Below are positions 34,318-43,154 of a DNA stretch of 64,000 bases, in pieces (the first letter of the stretch is position 1; every line of letters starts with the position of its first letter). The notes beneath the pieces are model-generated. The model did not search any database and was not told the DNA's origin. It worked only from the letters and a program-made list of their open reading frames with translations. The translations under genes were made by a program, and so were the position numbers. This DNA is from SAR202 cluster bacterium bin22 (GTDB lineage Bacteria; Chloroflexota; Dehalococcoidia; Lucifugimonadales; UBA3495), in NCBI GenBank assembly GCA_002238505.1, contig MPMM01000009.1, positions 62,001-126,000 of the forward strand, given 5' to 3'.

Positions 34318-36225
34318 TTACTGCGTCCAGGTCATGGTGTTGATCAGGATGCGGCGGCCGCCGGGCATGTTGACGAACTCCAGGTCCTTGTTGACGCCCC
34401 AGACGGAGACGATCTCCATCATGGGAAGCTGCAGCAGGTTCTCGGAGAACAGCTCGTAAGCCTCGGTCATCAGCTCGCGCCGATCTTCACCGGTAGATGC
34501 CAGGGCCTGCTGGCCAAGGGCGTGCCACTCGGCGTTGCAGTTCTTGGACCGGTTGGAAGCGCAGCTCATGTAGAAGTTGATCTGGCGACCGAAGTCGAAG
34601 TACTCGCCACCGGGGGCGAAGAAGACCAGTCCGGGGGAAGCGCCGGTGCGCGGCGGGTCATTCTGCGGTACCGCAGCGGCGGCGTCTACGGAGGAAGCTC
34701 CGGCATCAATCTGTTCATCGTAGGTGACGGCCGGGCCGGTCAGGTGGCGGTCACGCCACACGCTGCCCTCCACAATCTGGGCTTCCACGTTCAGGCCCAC
34801 GTCCTGCCAGAAGGTAATCAGGGACTCGGTAATTTCCACGTCCTTGGCATAGCGGCCGGCGCGGGTCCAGAACTGGATGGTGTTTTCCGGGTTGTAGTTG
34901 GCCTGGGCCAGGAGTTCCTGGGCCCGTTCGGGGTCGTAACCGTAGATGGGCTGCCAGTTGTCCTCGTTCACTCCCAGGGTTCCGGGGATGCCGTTGGGAC
35001 CGCTGGAGCAGCGGGACTCGGGGCCGAAGAAGGCCAGGGCCAGTTCTTCGCAGTTGATGGCGTGGGTCAGGGCCTGGCGGACTTCCAGCTTCTGCAATTC
35101 AGGGTGCCAGATGGTGTCCACGTTGATGGTGTACACCTCGCCGGATACAACCTTGACCGTCTTGCCGTGTTCGCTGTTGTTGATCGGGTCGGCCTGGTCA
35201 ATGGACACGGCCCAGGACAGGTCGGCTTCACCGGTCTGGATCATGGCGGAGCGGACGGTTTCCTCTTCGCGCCAGATGTAGGTTGCGTCCTTGATGGAAG
35301 GCGCCTGGGTGATGAAGTCGACGGGCTGAGGCTCAATGTAGTTCTCATTGGCGGTCAGCGTAATGGACTCGCCGCGAACGTACTCATCCCAGACATAGGG
35401 GCCCCAGCCGATCACCTGGGCGGAGGCGTCCCGCTCTTCCTGGGAAACGTTCTGGTGGTAGCCAGGGGCTACGAAAATGTGGAACTGCCCGAAGCGGGGC
35501 AGCACCGGGCAACCCGCGGCGCTGGTGCAGACAAAGTCCACCGTCATGTCGTCAATGACCTCGGCCTTGGCATCGCGCACCTGGGAATAGGGCTGGTATT
35601 CAACGTTGCCGCCCAGCTGATTGATGGTATAGGCAGCGGCTTCCGCGTTCCAGGGCTCACCATTGTGGAATTGAACGCCCTCGCGCAGGGACAGGCGCCA
35701 CTTGTTGGGCTCTATCTGTTCAAAACCGGTGAAACCGGCAGTGGCAGTATCGGTGAAGTCTGGCCCGAAGAAAGAAATGGGCTGGGCAACGTTGTGGACT
35801 ATCTGGTTGGGGTACAGGGTCGTGCTGAGCCAGGGGTCGGGAATCGAAGGCTCTTCGTTGATAACGATGATTACGTCATCCCGGGCGGCTTCCACCATGG
35901 CCTCGGTAGGACGGGGCGTAGGCTGGACCGTAGGTACCGGGGTGTTAGTCGGGGCCGGGGTGTCTTCCATGGATTCGGAAGGGGAGCTGGAATCGGCCAT
36001 GGCCTCGCTGCTGGAGCTGCTGGAATCGGTCATCGAGCCGGAATCCATGCTTTCGGCGGGAGCGGCAGGCTCAGCCGGACCGGCAGGCGCCTCGGCGGGG
36101 GCGGCTGGGGGAGCGGAGGTGGGTGCTTCTGCTCCGCCACAGGCGATCAGGAAAATAGATGTAATTGCTGTCAAAGCGACCAGCAAGCGCCCAATGCGCC
36201 GCCGGCCTTTGGTTCTTGGAATCAC
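34318..36225 (-). CDS. Peptide/nickel-type ABC transporter substrate-binding lipoprotein
   Basis: This 635-residue SBP_bac_5 protein has a signal peptide with lipobox FLIACG (about residue 29), then a linker rich in Ala, Pro and Ser up to residue 110. The binding domain includes NEEPSIPDPWLSTTLYPNQ, SLREGVQFHNGEPWNAEAAA and the hinge region LRQALTHAINCEEL. It is a lipoprotein on the outer face. The start is GTG at 36225 with GGGAGG before it. No permease or ATPase adjoins it, so it may use the permeases at 25.2-27.1 kb or another system. A candidate TTGACT promoter lies at about 36293-36321. Confidence 0.9.
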   Translation of the reverse strand: MIPRTKGRRRIGRLLVALTAITSIFLIACGGAEAPTSAPPAAPAEAPAGPAEPAAPAESMDSGSMTDSSSSSSEAMADSSSPSESMEDTPAPTNTPVPTVQPTPRPTEAMVEAARDDVIIVINEEPSIPDPWLSTTLYPNQIVHNVAQPISFFGPDFTDTATAGFTGFEQIEPNKWRLSLREGVQFHNGEPWNAEAAAYTINQLGGNVEYQPYSQVRDAKAEVIDDMTVDFVCTSAAGCPVLPRFGQFHIFVAPGYHQNVSQEERDASAQVIGWGPYVWDEYVRGESITLTANENYIEPQPVDFITQAPSIKDATYIWREEETVRSAMIQTGEADLSWAVSIDQADPINNSEHGKTVKVVSGEVYTINVDTIWHPELQKLEVRQALTHAINCEELALAFFGPESRCSSGPNGIPGTLGVNEDNWQPIYGYDPERAQELLAQANYNPENTIQFWTRAGRYAKDVEITESLITFWQDVGLNVEAQIVEGSVWRDRHLTGPAVTYDEQIDAGASSVDAAAAVPQNDPPRTGASPGLVFFAPGGEYFDFGRQINFYMSCASNRSKNCNAEWHALGQQALASTGEDRRELMTEAYELFSENLLQLPMMEIVSVWGVNKDLEFVNMPGGRRILINTMTWTQ

Positions 36226-36292
36226 TGAGTATGTTCCTCCCTAATTCTTAAAGTTAAGCTTTCCGCAAAGCCCATTCAGATAATCCACAAAT

Positions 36293-36321
36293 ACGTTAAA
36301 GGTTAATACCGATTAAGTCAA
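36293..36321 (-). promoter_or_regulatory. Candidate promoter of the binding-protein gene
   Basis: TTGACT (36316-36321, minus strand), a 17-bp spacer and TAACGT (36293-36298) lie about 70 bp before the GTG start. The -10 box is weak. Confidence 0.45.
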
Positions 36322-36553
36322 TTGCTTGACGTATTTCGTTAAAATATTCATTTCTCTAGCCAGTCGTCCTTCACATTTATCCCCGCAATTACGCTTAAGC
36401 AAGGAACTGCGGAGAATTCAAGGGAGAGGTCGAAAAAAACCAGGGGTTCAGCATGCGCAAAAAAGTATGTGCGGCTGGCAAAAGGGTTGCAATACCTCGT
36501 CAGACCAGAGCGGCGAAGGGAAACAAGAGGCTACGGGTTGCAGAGGACCGGCG

Positions 36554-37081
36554 CTATGCCTGCTCCCTGGGCAGCGGCAGACTTGCCTGCTCCAGTTGCA
36601 GCAGACGGGCCTTTACCGACAGGCCTCCCGCGCCGTAACCGTGCAGGTCGCCGTTGCTGCCGATGACCCGGTGGCAGGGGATTACCAAGGCCAGGGGATT
36701 TCTTGCCATGGCCTGGCCGGCAGCCCTGGCGGCGTTGGGCCGGCCGGCCTCGGCAGCCAGCCAGGCGTAACTGCGGGTTTCTCCGGCGGGTATGCCCCGG
36801 CATGCTTCCCACGCCGCGGCAAAGAAGGAGGGCGCGCCACTCAGGTCCAGGACTATCTCGGCAAGAGCGCCGGCATCGCCCTGGAAGTACCGGTCCAGGC
36901 ACTGGCGGGCCTGGGGGAAGGCCGAGTCGTCCTGCTCGGAACCCCGAATGTCATTCTCCATGTCTTCCAGCAACTCTTCCGGCGTGGGTTTCATGGACAG
37001 GCGCGACAGTCCGTCGTCGCTGCCGGCCATGCCGATCCAGCCCTGGGGCCCGGGGAAAATGCAGTGCTTCCTGGCGCTCAT
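36554..37081 (-). CDS. ogt: Methylated-DNA--[protein]-cysteine methyltransferase
   Basis: This 175-residue protein matches O6-methylguanine-DNA methyltransferase. It transfers an alkyl group irreversibly from DNA to its own cysteine. The active site is the motif PCHRVIGSNG with Cys136. The helix-turn-helix region IPAGETRSYAWLAAEAG (from about residue 97) and the C-terminal GYGAGGLSVKARLL are present. The start codon overlaps the stop of the TgpA-like gene by 4 bases (ATGA), so expression is coupled to the moxR operon. The N-terminus is short, as in the Ogt form. Confidence 0.93.
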   Translation of the reverse strand: MSARKHCIFPGPQGWIGMAGSDDGLSRLSMKPTPEELLEDMENDIRGSEQDDSAFPQARQCLDRYFQGDAGALAEIVLDLSGAPSFFAAAWEACRGIPAGETRSYAWLAAEAGRPNAARAAGQAMARNPLALVIPCHRVIGSNGDLHGYGAGGLSVKARLLQLEQASLPLPREQA

Positions 37082-39657
37082 GCTTGCGCTCCTTCGGTGG
37101 TTTGTCTCCTGCTCTGCAGCATGTGGAACAACAGGGGCATCCGGATTTCCAGCCAGGCCTGCACCAGGCGGTCCGCGTCTTCTTCTGTCGTTTCCCGCCT
37201 TCCGTACAAATGGCCCACGTAACTGCGGCCTATAATCGACAACTGCTGCCGGTGGTCCGGCATTTCTCCGTAGAGGCGCTCCATGTACTGGAACGGTGTC
37301 TGGTAGCTGGCGGGCCCCACGGCGTTCAGACGGCCCAGGTTGGCCAGGCGGCGGAAGGCGACCTCCGGGTCGGGCGAAGGCGAAAGGAACCTGCGCCACA
37401 GGAACCAGGTTGTCAAGCCCATGGCTGCCATGAAAGCAAGGACTCCGCCGATCCAGGGCAGGTATTGTTGCAGCAATTGAATAATCTGTGAACCCTCCTC
37501 AAGGCCGGCCGGGCTCTCGGGAAAGAAATCTTCCTCGCAGTCTTCCTCGTCCTCAAATTCGCACAGGGGTATTTCCAGCGCCGTCGAGGTCAGGCCGGAG
37601 AGGTCGAAACCCTCCTCCGCTACTGGCCGCATAGCTACGGGAATGCTGGAGCCAGGCGTGGGTTCAAAACTTATCCAGCCATAGCGGGGGAAGAACACCT
37701 CCACCCAGCCGTGGCTGTGGCTGTCGGTAACAACATAGACTTCATGGTCCGGTACCTGGTTGCCCACGGTGTACCCCGTAACCATTCGGGCCGGTATGCC
37801 CTGGGTGCGGAGCAGGACTGTCATGGCCGATGCAAAGTACTCGCTGTAGCCCGTCTTCTGCTCGAACAGGAAGTAGTCCACGCCATCGGCATCGTAGGGT
37901 GGCGGTTGGATGGACAGGGAGTAGGGCAGGGTCTTCAGGTGCGCCTCGATGGCCTTGGCCTTGTCGTAAGGGGTGTCGGCCTCCGCTGCCAGTTCCCGTC
38001 CCAGGTCCCGCACTCTCTGCGGAAGTTCCGGCGGCAGCGCCGTGTACTTGTCCAGCGCCCAGGTGGGATAGTCCAGGCCGGCCAGTCGCAGGTCTTCGGC
38101 GGTGGCCAGTGACACTGACGAAGTGACCTCGTAGGTCTCGCCCCGCTTGAATTCCTTGTCGGCCGAGCGTATGGACAGGGTGTCGGGCTGCTCGGGCAAC
38201 ACCTCTGCCAGGGTAACTTCCCGCACGTGGTCTCCATCCCTGGCGACATCCACCAGGTGAAAGCCATCGGGCACCGACTGGGCAAGCTGGGACCGCCCCG
38301 CCGTCGGTCCGGCCTCGCGGAGGACCCGGTCCAGGTTGACGGAAGCAATGTCCAGCTTGGGGTACGATTGTCCCAGCTGCAGCGGCCCGCTCAGGTCAAT
38401 GTTATAGACGGGTGAATCGTAAGTTTCGATACGCACATCCCTGTCGGAAGAAATGATCTGTCCTCCGGCAAAGAGATTGCGGGTGCGGTAGTTGGTCGTA
38501 AGGGTATGGGTGACCTCGAACCGCTTCTCATAAGGCTGGGGCACGGAGTGGCTGGGAGTCCAGTCCGTGGGCTGCAACTCCGTATTTTCGGACATCCAGC
38601 CCTTGGGGGTGTAGGTGCCGTAGCTCCGAGCCTTCCAGTACATGGCCACCGGCGACTCCACCTGCAACACGGGAGTGGTGGTGGGATTGATGGTCCCCTG
38701 GAAGGCCATCACATCGCTCCAGATACGGTATGGCAGGGGTTTGCGCGCGGGCAGACCGGCGAAGAGGCGGTTAAAGTCCTCTTCAAACTGCACATAGGGA
38801 GACCGCGTGTACTCGTAAACATCGTGGGCCTCCTGCCAGAACCGGTCGCCGGGCACAATCCTGGGAACTACCAGGAATGCAACCAGCAATACCATGAAGG
38901 TCACAATCACGCTGTCTGAAATCGATAGTATCCCCAGGTGGCTGTCGGCCTGAAAGCCCCGTTCTCGCCACTCGTTCAGGCGTCGAACGGCCTGCACCCG
39001 AGCCACCAGCAGCAGGCCAGTGAACAGGTAAAATACGAGATACGTGATTCCCTCTGAGGGCAGGAATGTGAGGTTGCTGAGCAACGCCGCGCCCCCCAGC
39101 GCGAAGACACCCCAGAAGCTGCGGTAGCGAGAGAAGACCCAGGCGGCGAGATAGCCGGCCAGCCAGGTAAGGCACATCAGGGCAAAGGCGAATGGCACTC
39201 GGTCAATGTTGATGCCGCCGGCTTGTGCAGCTGCCCACCACAGGCCCAGCCGGTCGTAGAGTTCGGCAGCGCTAGCCAGTTCGATGCCCTCGCCCTCAAA
39301 GCCGGTGAGTTGCGCCGTAACGACCCAGAGGCCGATGAGCACACCCAGCGGCAGCAGCAAAGCTCCCCAGACAGGTATCCGGGAAAGCGCCAGTCCCGTC
39401 GCCATTGCTATCAGTATCAGGGTTTCCAGGCTGGGCGTGGGTACCCAGTCGCCTCCCCTGTCCACCGACCAGGCTACTACCAGCAGGTTTAGGGCCAGCA
39501 GAAACACCGCGGCCCAACCGTCGGCGGGACGGCCATAACGCCACAACCAGAGGGCTCCCTGAACTATAGGGTAGAAGGACAGCTTCCTGCCCTCCGTCGA
39601 TGAAACAGCAGGGCTGGCGGAGGTCTGGCTGCCTGTGGTCTGGGCGGCGCTGGTCAC
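37078..39657 (-). CDS. TgpA-like transglutaminase-domain membrane protein with Ser in place of catalytic Cys
   Basis: This 859-residue protein has about six N-terminal transmembrane helices (residues 40-270), a long extracytoplasmic region, a transglutaminase core (about residues 560-680), one further helix near residue 735 and a C-terminal DUF4129-like tail. The core triad that is usually Cys-His-Asp reads Ser605 in GYSEYFASAM, His649 in SHSHGWVEV and Glu665 in SFEPTPG. So the usual nucleophile and acid are both changed. TgpA-type proteins process or crosslink envelope substrates; here activity is uncertain. It sits in the order moxR, DUF58, TgpA-like, and its GTG start overlaps the DUF58 stop by 4 bases. 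Confidence 0.88.
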   Translation of the reverse strand: MTSAAQTTGSQTSASPAVSSTEGRKLSFYPIVQGALWLWRYGRPADGWAAVFLLALNLLVVAWSVDRGGDWVPTPSLETLILIAMATGLALSRIPVWGALLLPLGVLIGLWVVTAQLTGFEGEGIELASAAELYDRLGLWWAAAQAGGINIDRVPFAFALMCLTWLAGYLAAWVFSRYRSFWGVFALGGAALLSNLTFLPSEGITYLVFYLFTGLLLVARVQAVRRLNEWRERGFQADSHLGILSISDSVIVTFMVLLVAFLVVPRIVPGDRFWQEAHDVYEYTRSPYVQFEEDFNRLFAGLPARKPLPYRIWSDVMAFQGTINPTTTPVLQVESPVAMYWKARSYGTYTPKGWMSENTELQPTDWTPSHSVPQPYEKRFEVTHTLTTNYRTRNLFAGGQIISSDRDVRIETYDSPVYNIDLSGPLQLGQSYPKLDIASVNLDRVLREAGPTAGRSQLAQSVPDGFHLVDVARDGDHVREVTLAEVLPEQPDTLSIRSADKEFKRGETYEVTSSVSLATAEDLRLAGLDYPTWALDKYTALPPELPQRVRDLGRELAAEADTPYDKAKAIEAHLKTLPYSLSIQPPPYDADGVDYFLFEQKTGYSEYFASAMTVLLRTQGIPARMVTGYTVGNQVPDHEVYVVTDSHSHGWVEVFFPRYGWISFEPTPGSSIPVAMRPVAEEGFDLSGLTSTALEIPLCEFEDEEDCEEDFFPESPAGLEEGSQIIQLLQQYLPWIGGVLAFMAAMGLTTWFLWRRFLSPSPDPEVAFRRLANLGRLNAVGPASYQTPFQYMERLYGEMPDHRQQLSIIGRSYVGHLYGRRETTEEDADRLVQAWLEIRMPLLFHMLQSRRQTTEGAQA

Positions 39658-40994
39658 GACGAACTCCCGGAGTCCTGGGGTTGGTCGGCTCCCTGGAATA
39701 CATACTGGGGCTGTGGCGACCCGGCGGACTGCCCGCTGCCGTCATCCTCTCGTTCCCCAGTATATTGCCGGGGAGCGAAGAAGGCGTAGGGCTGGTCAAA
39801 GGCAGGTACCTGCAATGCTTCGTTCAGGGGGCGCCCGCGCCGCACCAGGTACACGGGGATGTCGTTGGAATGCAGAAAGTCCATCGGCGACTGAACTTCC
39901 TCAGGGGCTCCGAAGTCTGTGGGCTCCACATAAACCACCGCGACATTGACTCCGTCCCGTCGCAGGCTGGCCAGGGCGGGTATCCATTCGGAGCGGCGGG
40001 AAGGCGTTATCACCGTCAGGGCATTGAAGCGGCTCAGGTGGGGCTGCAGGTCGTATATGAACCGCTCCAGGGTCAGGTTGCCCCGTGCCCGTACGCCGGC
40101 CAGCGCTTCCATCAGGTTGCCCAGGTGGCTGGGACCGGACCCCGGCCGCATCAGCCAGGTCTGGTCACCGTTGGTGGCCATTCCCACCGGCATGGAAAGC
40201 TGGTCGAACCGTTCGATGAGCGAGGCCGCGATGGTTACCGACAGTTCTTCGCTGTTGTCCACCGGATCGTCGCCCACGTGGGAACTGCGCTGCATGTCCA
40301 GCAGCACCCAGCTTTCCGCAGAAATGCCCATGTCAAATTCCTTGACCATCAGGCTGTTCATGCGGGCGGTATAGGGCCAGTGGATCTGGCGGACGCTGTC
40401 GCCGTAAACGTACTCCCGCACCCCGGAAGACTCCGGGGTAATGTGGTCGGCACGGCGGGTAACGCGGTGGTCGCTGGGCAGAAAAGCGAAGCGGGGGTCC
40501 AGGTCGGGCAGCGGCTCCGTGGACGGGAACACCACGTACTGCTCCGATTCCAGGAACCGGCGGCTCAGCCGGAACAGCCCGAAGGGGTCCTGGCTGGTAA
40601 CCTCTAGCACGCCAGTGCTGAATACACCTCTGCGGGCCAGGTAGGTCTCAATGCGCCAGCTGCGGGACTGGTCCCGCAACATGGCGATGCCCCGGCCGGT
40701 GGTGTAACCAGGAACATCGGTTACTTCGCGCACTTCCAGCCACGACTTGGGAAAACGGAAGCGGTTGGTTACCTGTACCTGTCCCTCCAGGTAGCCACCC
40801 ACCTGGCCCCGGTGGGAAAGGCGGGTCAACCGCACCTGGAGACCCTGCAGGTTAATCCAGGCCCAGAACAGGCCAAAGATCAAGACCAGGGCAATGACAT
40901 AAAGGAAACGGTAGAAAAAGGAAAAGCCGGTGCCCAGGGTGTAGAAAGTAACTACCCCCAGCAGGATCAAGATGCCGATAGTCCGCTTGCTCAC
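39654..40994 (-). CDS. DUF58 domain protein
   Basis: This 446-residue protein has two N-terminal transmembrane helices (about residues 7-45) and a C-terminal DUF58 domain, recognised by the conserved GDSVRQIHWPYTARMNSLMVKEF stretch near residue 205. DUF58 proteins usually accompany MoxR ATPases and TgpA-like transglutaminases. The domain resembles a von Willebrand A fold, and WVLLDMQRSSHVG provides a partial MIDAS-like segment. The GTG start at 40994 and the 4-base overlap with the next gene indicate an operon. The molecular role is unknown. Confidence 0.9.
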   Translation of the reverse strand: MSKRTIGILILLGVVTFYTLGTGFSFFYRFLYVIALVLIFGLFWAWINLQGLQVRLTRLSHRGQVGGYLEGQVQVTNRFRFPKSWLEVREVTDVPGYTTGRGIAMLRDQSRSWRIETYLARRGVFSTGVLEVTSQDPFGLFRLSRRFLESEQYVVFPSTEPLPDLDPRFAFLPSDHRVTRRADHITPESSGVREYVYGDSVRQIHWPYTARMNSLMVKEFDMGISAESWVLLDMQRSSHVGDDPVDNSEELSVTIAASLIERFDQLSMPVGMATNGDQTWLMRPGSGPSHLGNLMEALAGVRARGNLTLERFIYDLQPHLSRFNALTVITPSRRSEWIPALASLRRDGVNVAVVYVEPTDFGAPEEVQSPMDFLHSNDIPVYLVRRGRPLNEALQVPAFDQPYAFFAPRQYTGEREDDGSGQSAGSPQPQYVFQGADQPQDSGSSS

Positions 40995-41155
40995 AGTCCG
41001 GTTACCTGCAGAATTGCATACGGCTGGAAATTAGCTGGGCAAGAATACCATAAAAGTATAGTGAACCGAAATATCGGCGTTTCGATTTCGAGTGACGCCC
41101 TAAGGGAAAGGTTTCAGCAGGGCAGAATGGACAACCCCTGGTCGGCCATCGCCCC

Positions 41156-42112
41156 CTATACCTGCGCCATGCCAGGAACGGTAACCTGGTTGAGCAGGTC
41201 GTTGATCAGATCGTCGGGGCGGATTCCCCGCATCCTGGCCGAGGGGGACAGAACAAGACGGTGAGCCAGGACCGAGGAAGCTAGCGATTTGACGTCGTCG
41301 GGAATTACATAGTCGCGGTCCTGCACCAGGGCCATGGCCCGGGCTATACGGAACAAACCCAGGGTGGCCCGGGGCGAGGCGCCCAGGGCAACGTCCCGGT
41401 GGTTTCGCGTCGATTCGGTCAGGGACACTATGTATTGGCGGACCAGCCGGTCCACGTACACTTCTTTGGCCGCTTCCTGCAGGGCTGTCACCTCTTCCGG
41501 CGTGGCCACCGGCTCCAGGGAGTCGATGGGATTGGTAAGCTCCTGCCGCTCGATAATCGCCATTTCTTCGTTGAAGTCGGGATACCCCAGGCTGAGGCGC
41601 ATCAGGAATCTGTCCAGCTCCGCCTCGGGCAGGGGAAAAGTGCCTTCGTATTCAATGGGGTTCTGGGTGGCCACCACCATGAAGGGCGGAGCCAGGATGT
41701 GGGACACACCGTCCACCGTTACCTGCAACTCTTCCATGGCTTCCAGCAGGGCCGCCTGGGTTTTGGGGGTGGCGCGGTTGATTTCGTCGGCCAGTACCAC
41801 CTGGGACATAATCGGGCCGGGACGAAAGGCAAAATCCCCGTTCTGCTGGTTATAAACGGAAATACCGGTCACGTCGCTGGGCAGCAGGTCGGGGGTGAAC
41901 TGGATGCGCTGGAAAGAACAGCCCACGGAAATGGCCAGCGCCTTGGACAGCGTGGTCTTGCCGACGCCGGGCACGTCCTCTACCAGTATGTGGCCCTGGG
42001 CAATGAGGGTCGCCAGCGCCTGCTGGACCGCCGAAGTCTTGCCTACAATGACCTTCCCCACATTTTCCACGATGCGGTGGCCTACAGCGGCCAGAGAAGC
42101 GGTATCCTGCAA
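41156..42112 (-). CDS. MoxR family AAA+ ATPase
   Basis: This 318-residue AAA+ protein has Walker A GVGKTTLSKAL near residue 45, Walker B VVLADEINRATPKTQAALLEAMEE near residue 108, and sensor-like ATQNPIEYEGTFPLPEAELDRF. MoxR proteins act as chaperones that mature or activate partners, often the DUF58 and transglutaminase proteins encoded next to them, as here. The TTG start at 42112 has GGAGG upstream. The gene leads the operon and is preceded by a long intergenic region with repeats. Confidence 0.93.
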   Translation of the reverse strand: MQDTASLAAVGHRIVENVGKVIVGKTSAVQQALATLIAQGHILVEDVPGVGKTTLSKALAISVGCSFQRIQFTPDLLPSDVTGISVYNQQNGDFAFRPGPIMSQVVLADEINRATPKTQAALLEAMEELQVTVDGVSHILAPPFMVVATQNPIEYEGTFPLPEAELDRFLMRLSLGYPDFNEEMAIIERQELTNPIDSLEPVATPEEVTALQEAAKEVYVDRLVRQYIVSLTESTRNHRDVALGASPRATLGLFRIARAMALVQDRDYVIPDDVKSLASSVLAHRLVLSPSARMRGIRPDDLINDLLNQVTVPGMAQV

Positions 42113-42241
42113 GTTGGCCTCCGATAAACATTCATATAAAGGCTGAAGAGATTATCTTCTTGCCCAAACGCCAAAGGATTTTAACACAAGCACTAAGGCA
42201 AGACATCCCTGGTCTCACGAGTCCGGCAGGGCAATCGCGCC

Positions 42242-42303
42242 TCAGTTTAATGTCGCGCTGAGCGAGTCCGATTACTGTGGCGCTGAGCGAGCCCGAAGCG
42301 CCG
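42242..42303. repeat. Two CGCTGAGCGAG repeats
   Basis: GTCGCGCTGAGCGAGTCCGA and GTGGCGCTGAGCGAGCCCGA lie about 27 bases apart and resemble the REP-like core with G/C changes. Confidence 0.5.
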
Positions 42304-42456
42304 AACTCCTGCCCAGCAGGTTTGTATCGGCGTCCCGACCACGACTTGTCTGCCGATTCCATACCTCTTGACTGGCTCAAGGTGACATTACTTTCCTACG
42401 CACCCCTGCGCGCCCCGTTGAACAAGTTCACAATGCATTTGCCCTGCTCCTGTCAC

Positions 42457-42530
42457 GGTCTTTCGATTGTATCGGTGCAGACTCTTCCTCCGATCGCTCT
42501 TAGCCTGTCGAGGAGCCCACCACCAACGGT
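42457..42530 (+). repeat. Degenerate copy C of the terminal-inverted-repeat element
   Basis: It starts GGTCTTTCGATTGTATC, then AGACTCTTCCTCCG, GCTCTTAGCCTGTCGAGGAG and CACCACCAACGG, each matching the intact copies at 42879 and 45721 with many changes. The right inverted end is missing. Confidence 0.65.
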
Positions 42531-42676
42531 TTCCGGCAAAGGCCATCAAGAACCGCCTGTCCCTGTGGATAACCGTCTCCGTACCCCCTTCGTGGACAAC
42601 TCCCATCCCCTTGACACCACCCCCTTCCCACCCTGGATAACCCGCCCCTACCATTAAGAGACAATACCAGGCATCC

Positions 42677-42699
42677 CCCCTCTCCCTATGGGAGAGGGG
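42677..42699. repeat. CCCCTCTCCC/GGGAGAGGGG hairpin
   Basis: A perfect 10-bp stem with a 3-base loop, followed by CAGGGGGTGAGGG. It is a common type of environmental bacterial repeat, related to those at 6146 and 60698. Confidence 0.6.
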
Positions 42700-42878
42700 C
42701 AGGGGGTGAGGGCCACCCCTTCACCCCCGCCACTTGGCAATCTGGGCAATGGCGGACCACCCTTTCATCAACCTGTCATCTGCCCCCATCCCCAGCTACA
42801 AAACAACAGGAAATGAAAGGAAATAACAGGAAAAAACAAAATTCACTCCTCGCCCTGTCGGACAAGGGCCAGGTGCAG

Positions 42879-43006
42879 GGTCTTTCGATTCTTTTGGTAG
42901 AGTCTCTTTCACCGTTCGCCCTGAGCCCGTCGAAGGGCCGCCCGGAATGGTTCTCCAAGCTCACCACTAACGGACTTGAGGAGTTGCCACCGACAATCGA
43001 AAGACC
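42879..43006 (+). mobile_element. MITE-like element, copy A
   Basis: This 128-bp element has 12-bp perfect terminal inverted repeats, GGTCTTTCGATT on the left and AATCGAAAGACC on the right. The interior contains the REP core (CGCCCTGAGCCCGTCGAAGG) and CCAAGCTCACCAC. It encodes nothing. Copy B at 45721-45850 has the same orientation and is nearly identical (about eight substitutions plus a small indel by eye). No target duplication was found by eye. Confidence 0.75.
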
Positions 43007-43154
43007 CCGCTGTTCCTGCGTCCTGAATCAACCGGTCTCCACCATCTCTGGTATCATTTGGAGTGGTGATTTGGCGTTTGGGGGCGACATCCGCAAAGTT
43101 CTCGCCTTCGTATAAGTAATTCAACCAGCCTTCGCAAACTTTTCGCAACCAAGG

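Larger units (their letters stand above)
42113..43154. other. Long repeat-rich intergenic region
   Basis: Between divergent moxR and the redoxin lipoprotein genes lie about 1.04 kb without a convincing gene. It contains CGCTGAGCGAG-type repeats (42242-42303), a degenerate copy of the terminal-inverted-repeat element (42457-42530), a CCCCTCTCCC/GGGAGAGGGG hairpin (42677-42699) and an intact element copy (42879-43006). Confidence 0.65.

Noticed and set aside
34177-36228. A 683-residue open frame on the plus strand
   Set aside because: It is the antisense of the binding-protein gene, and its codon bias and low-complexity sequence are shadows of that frame.
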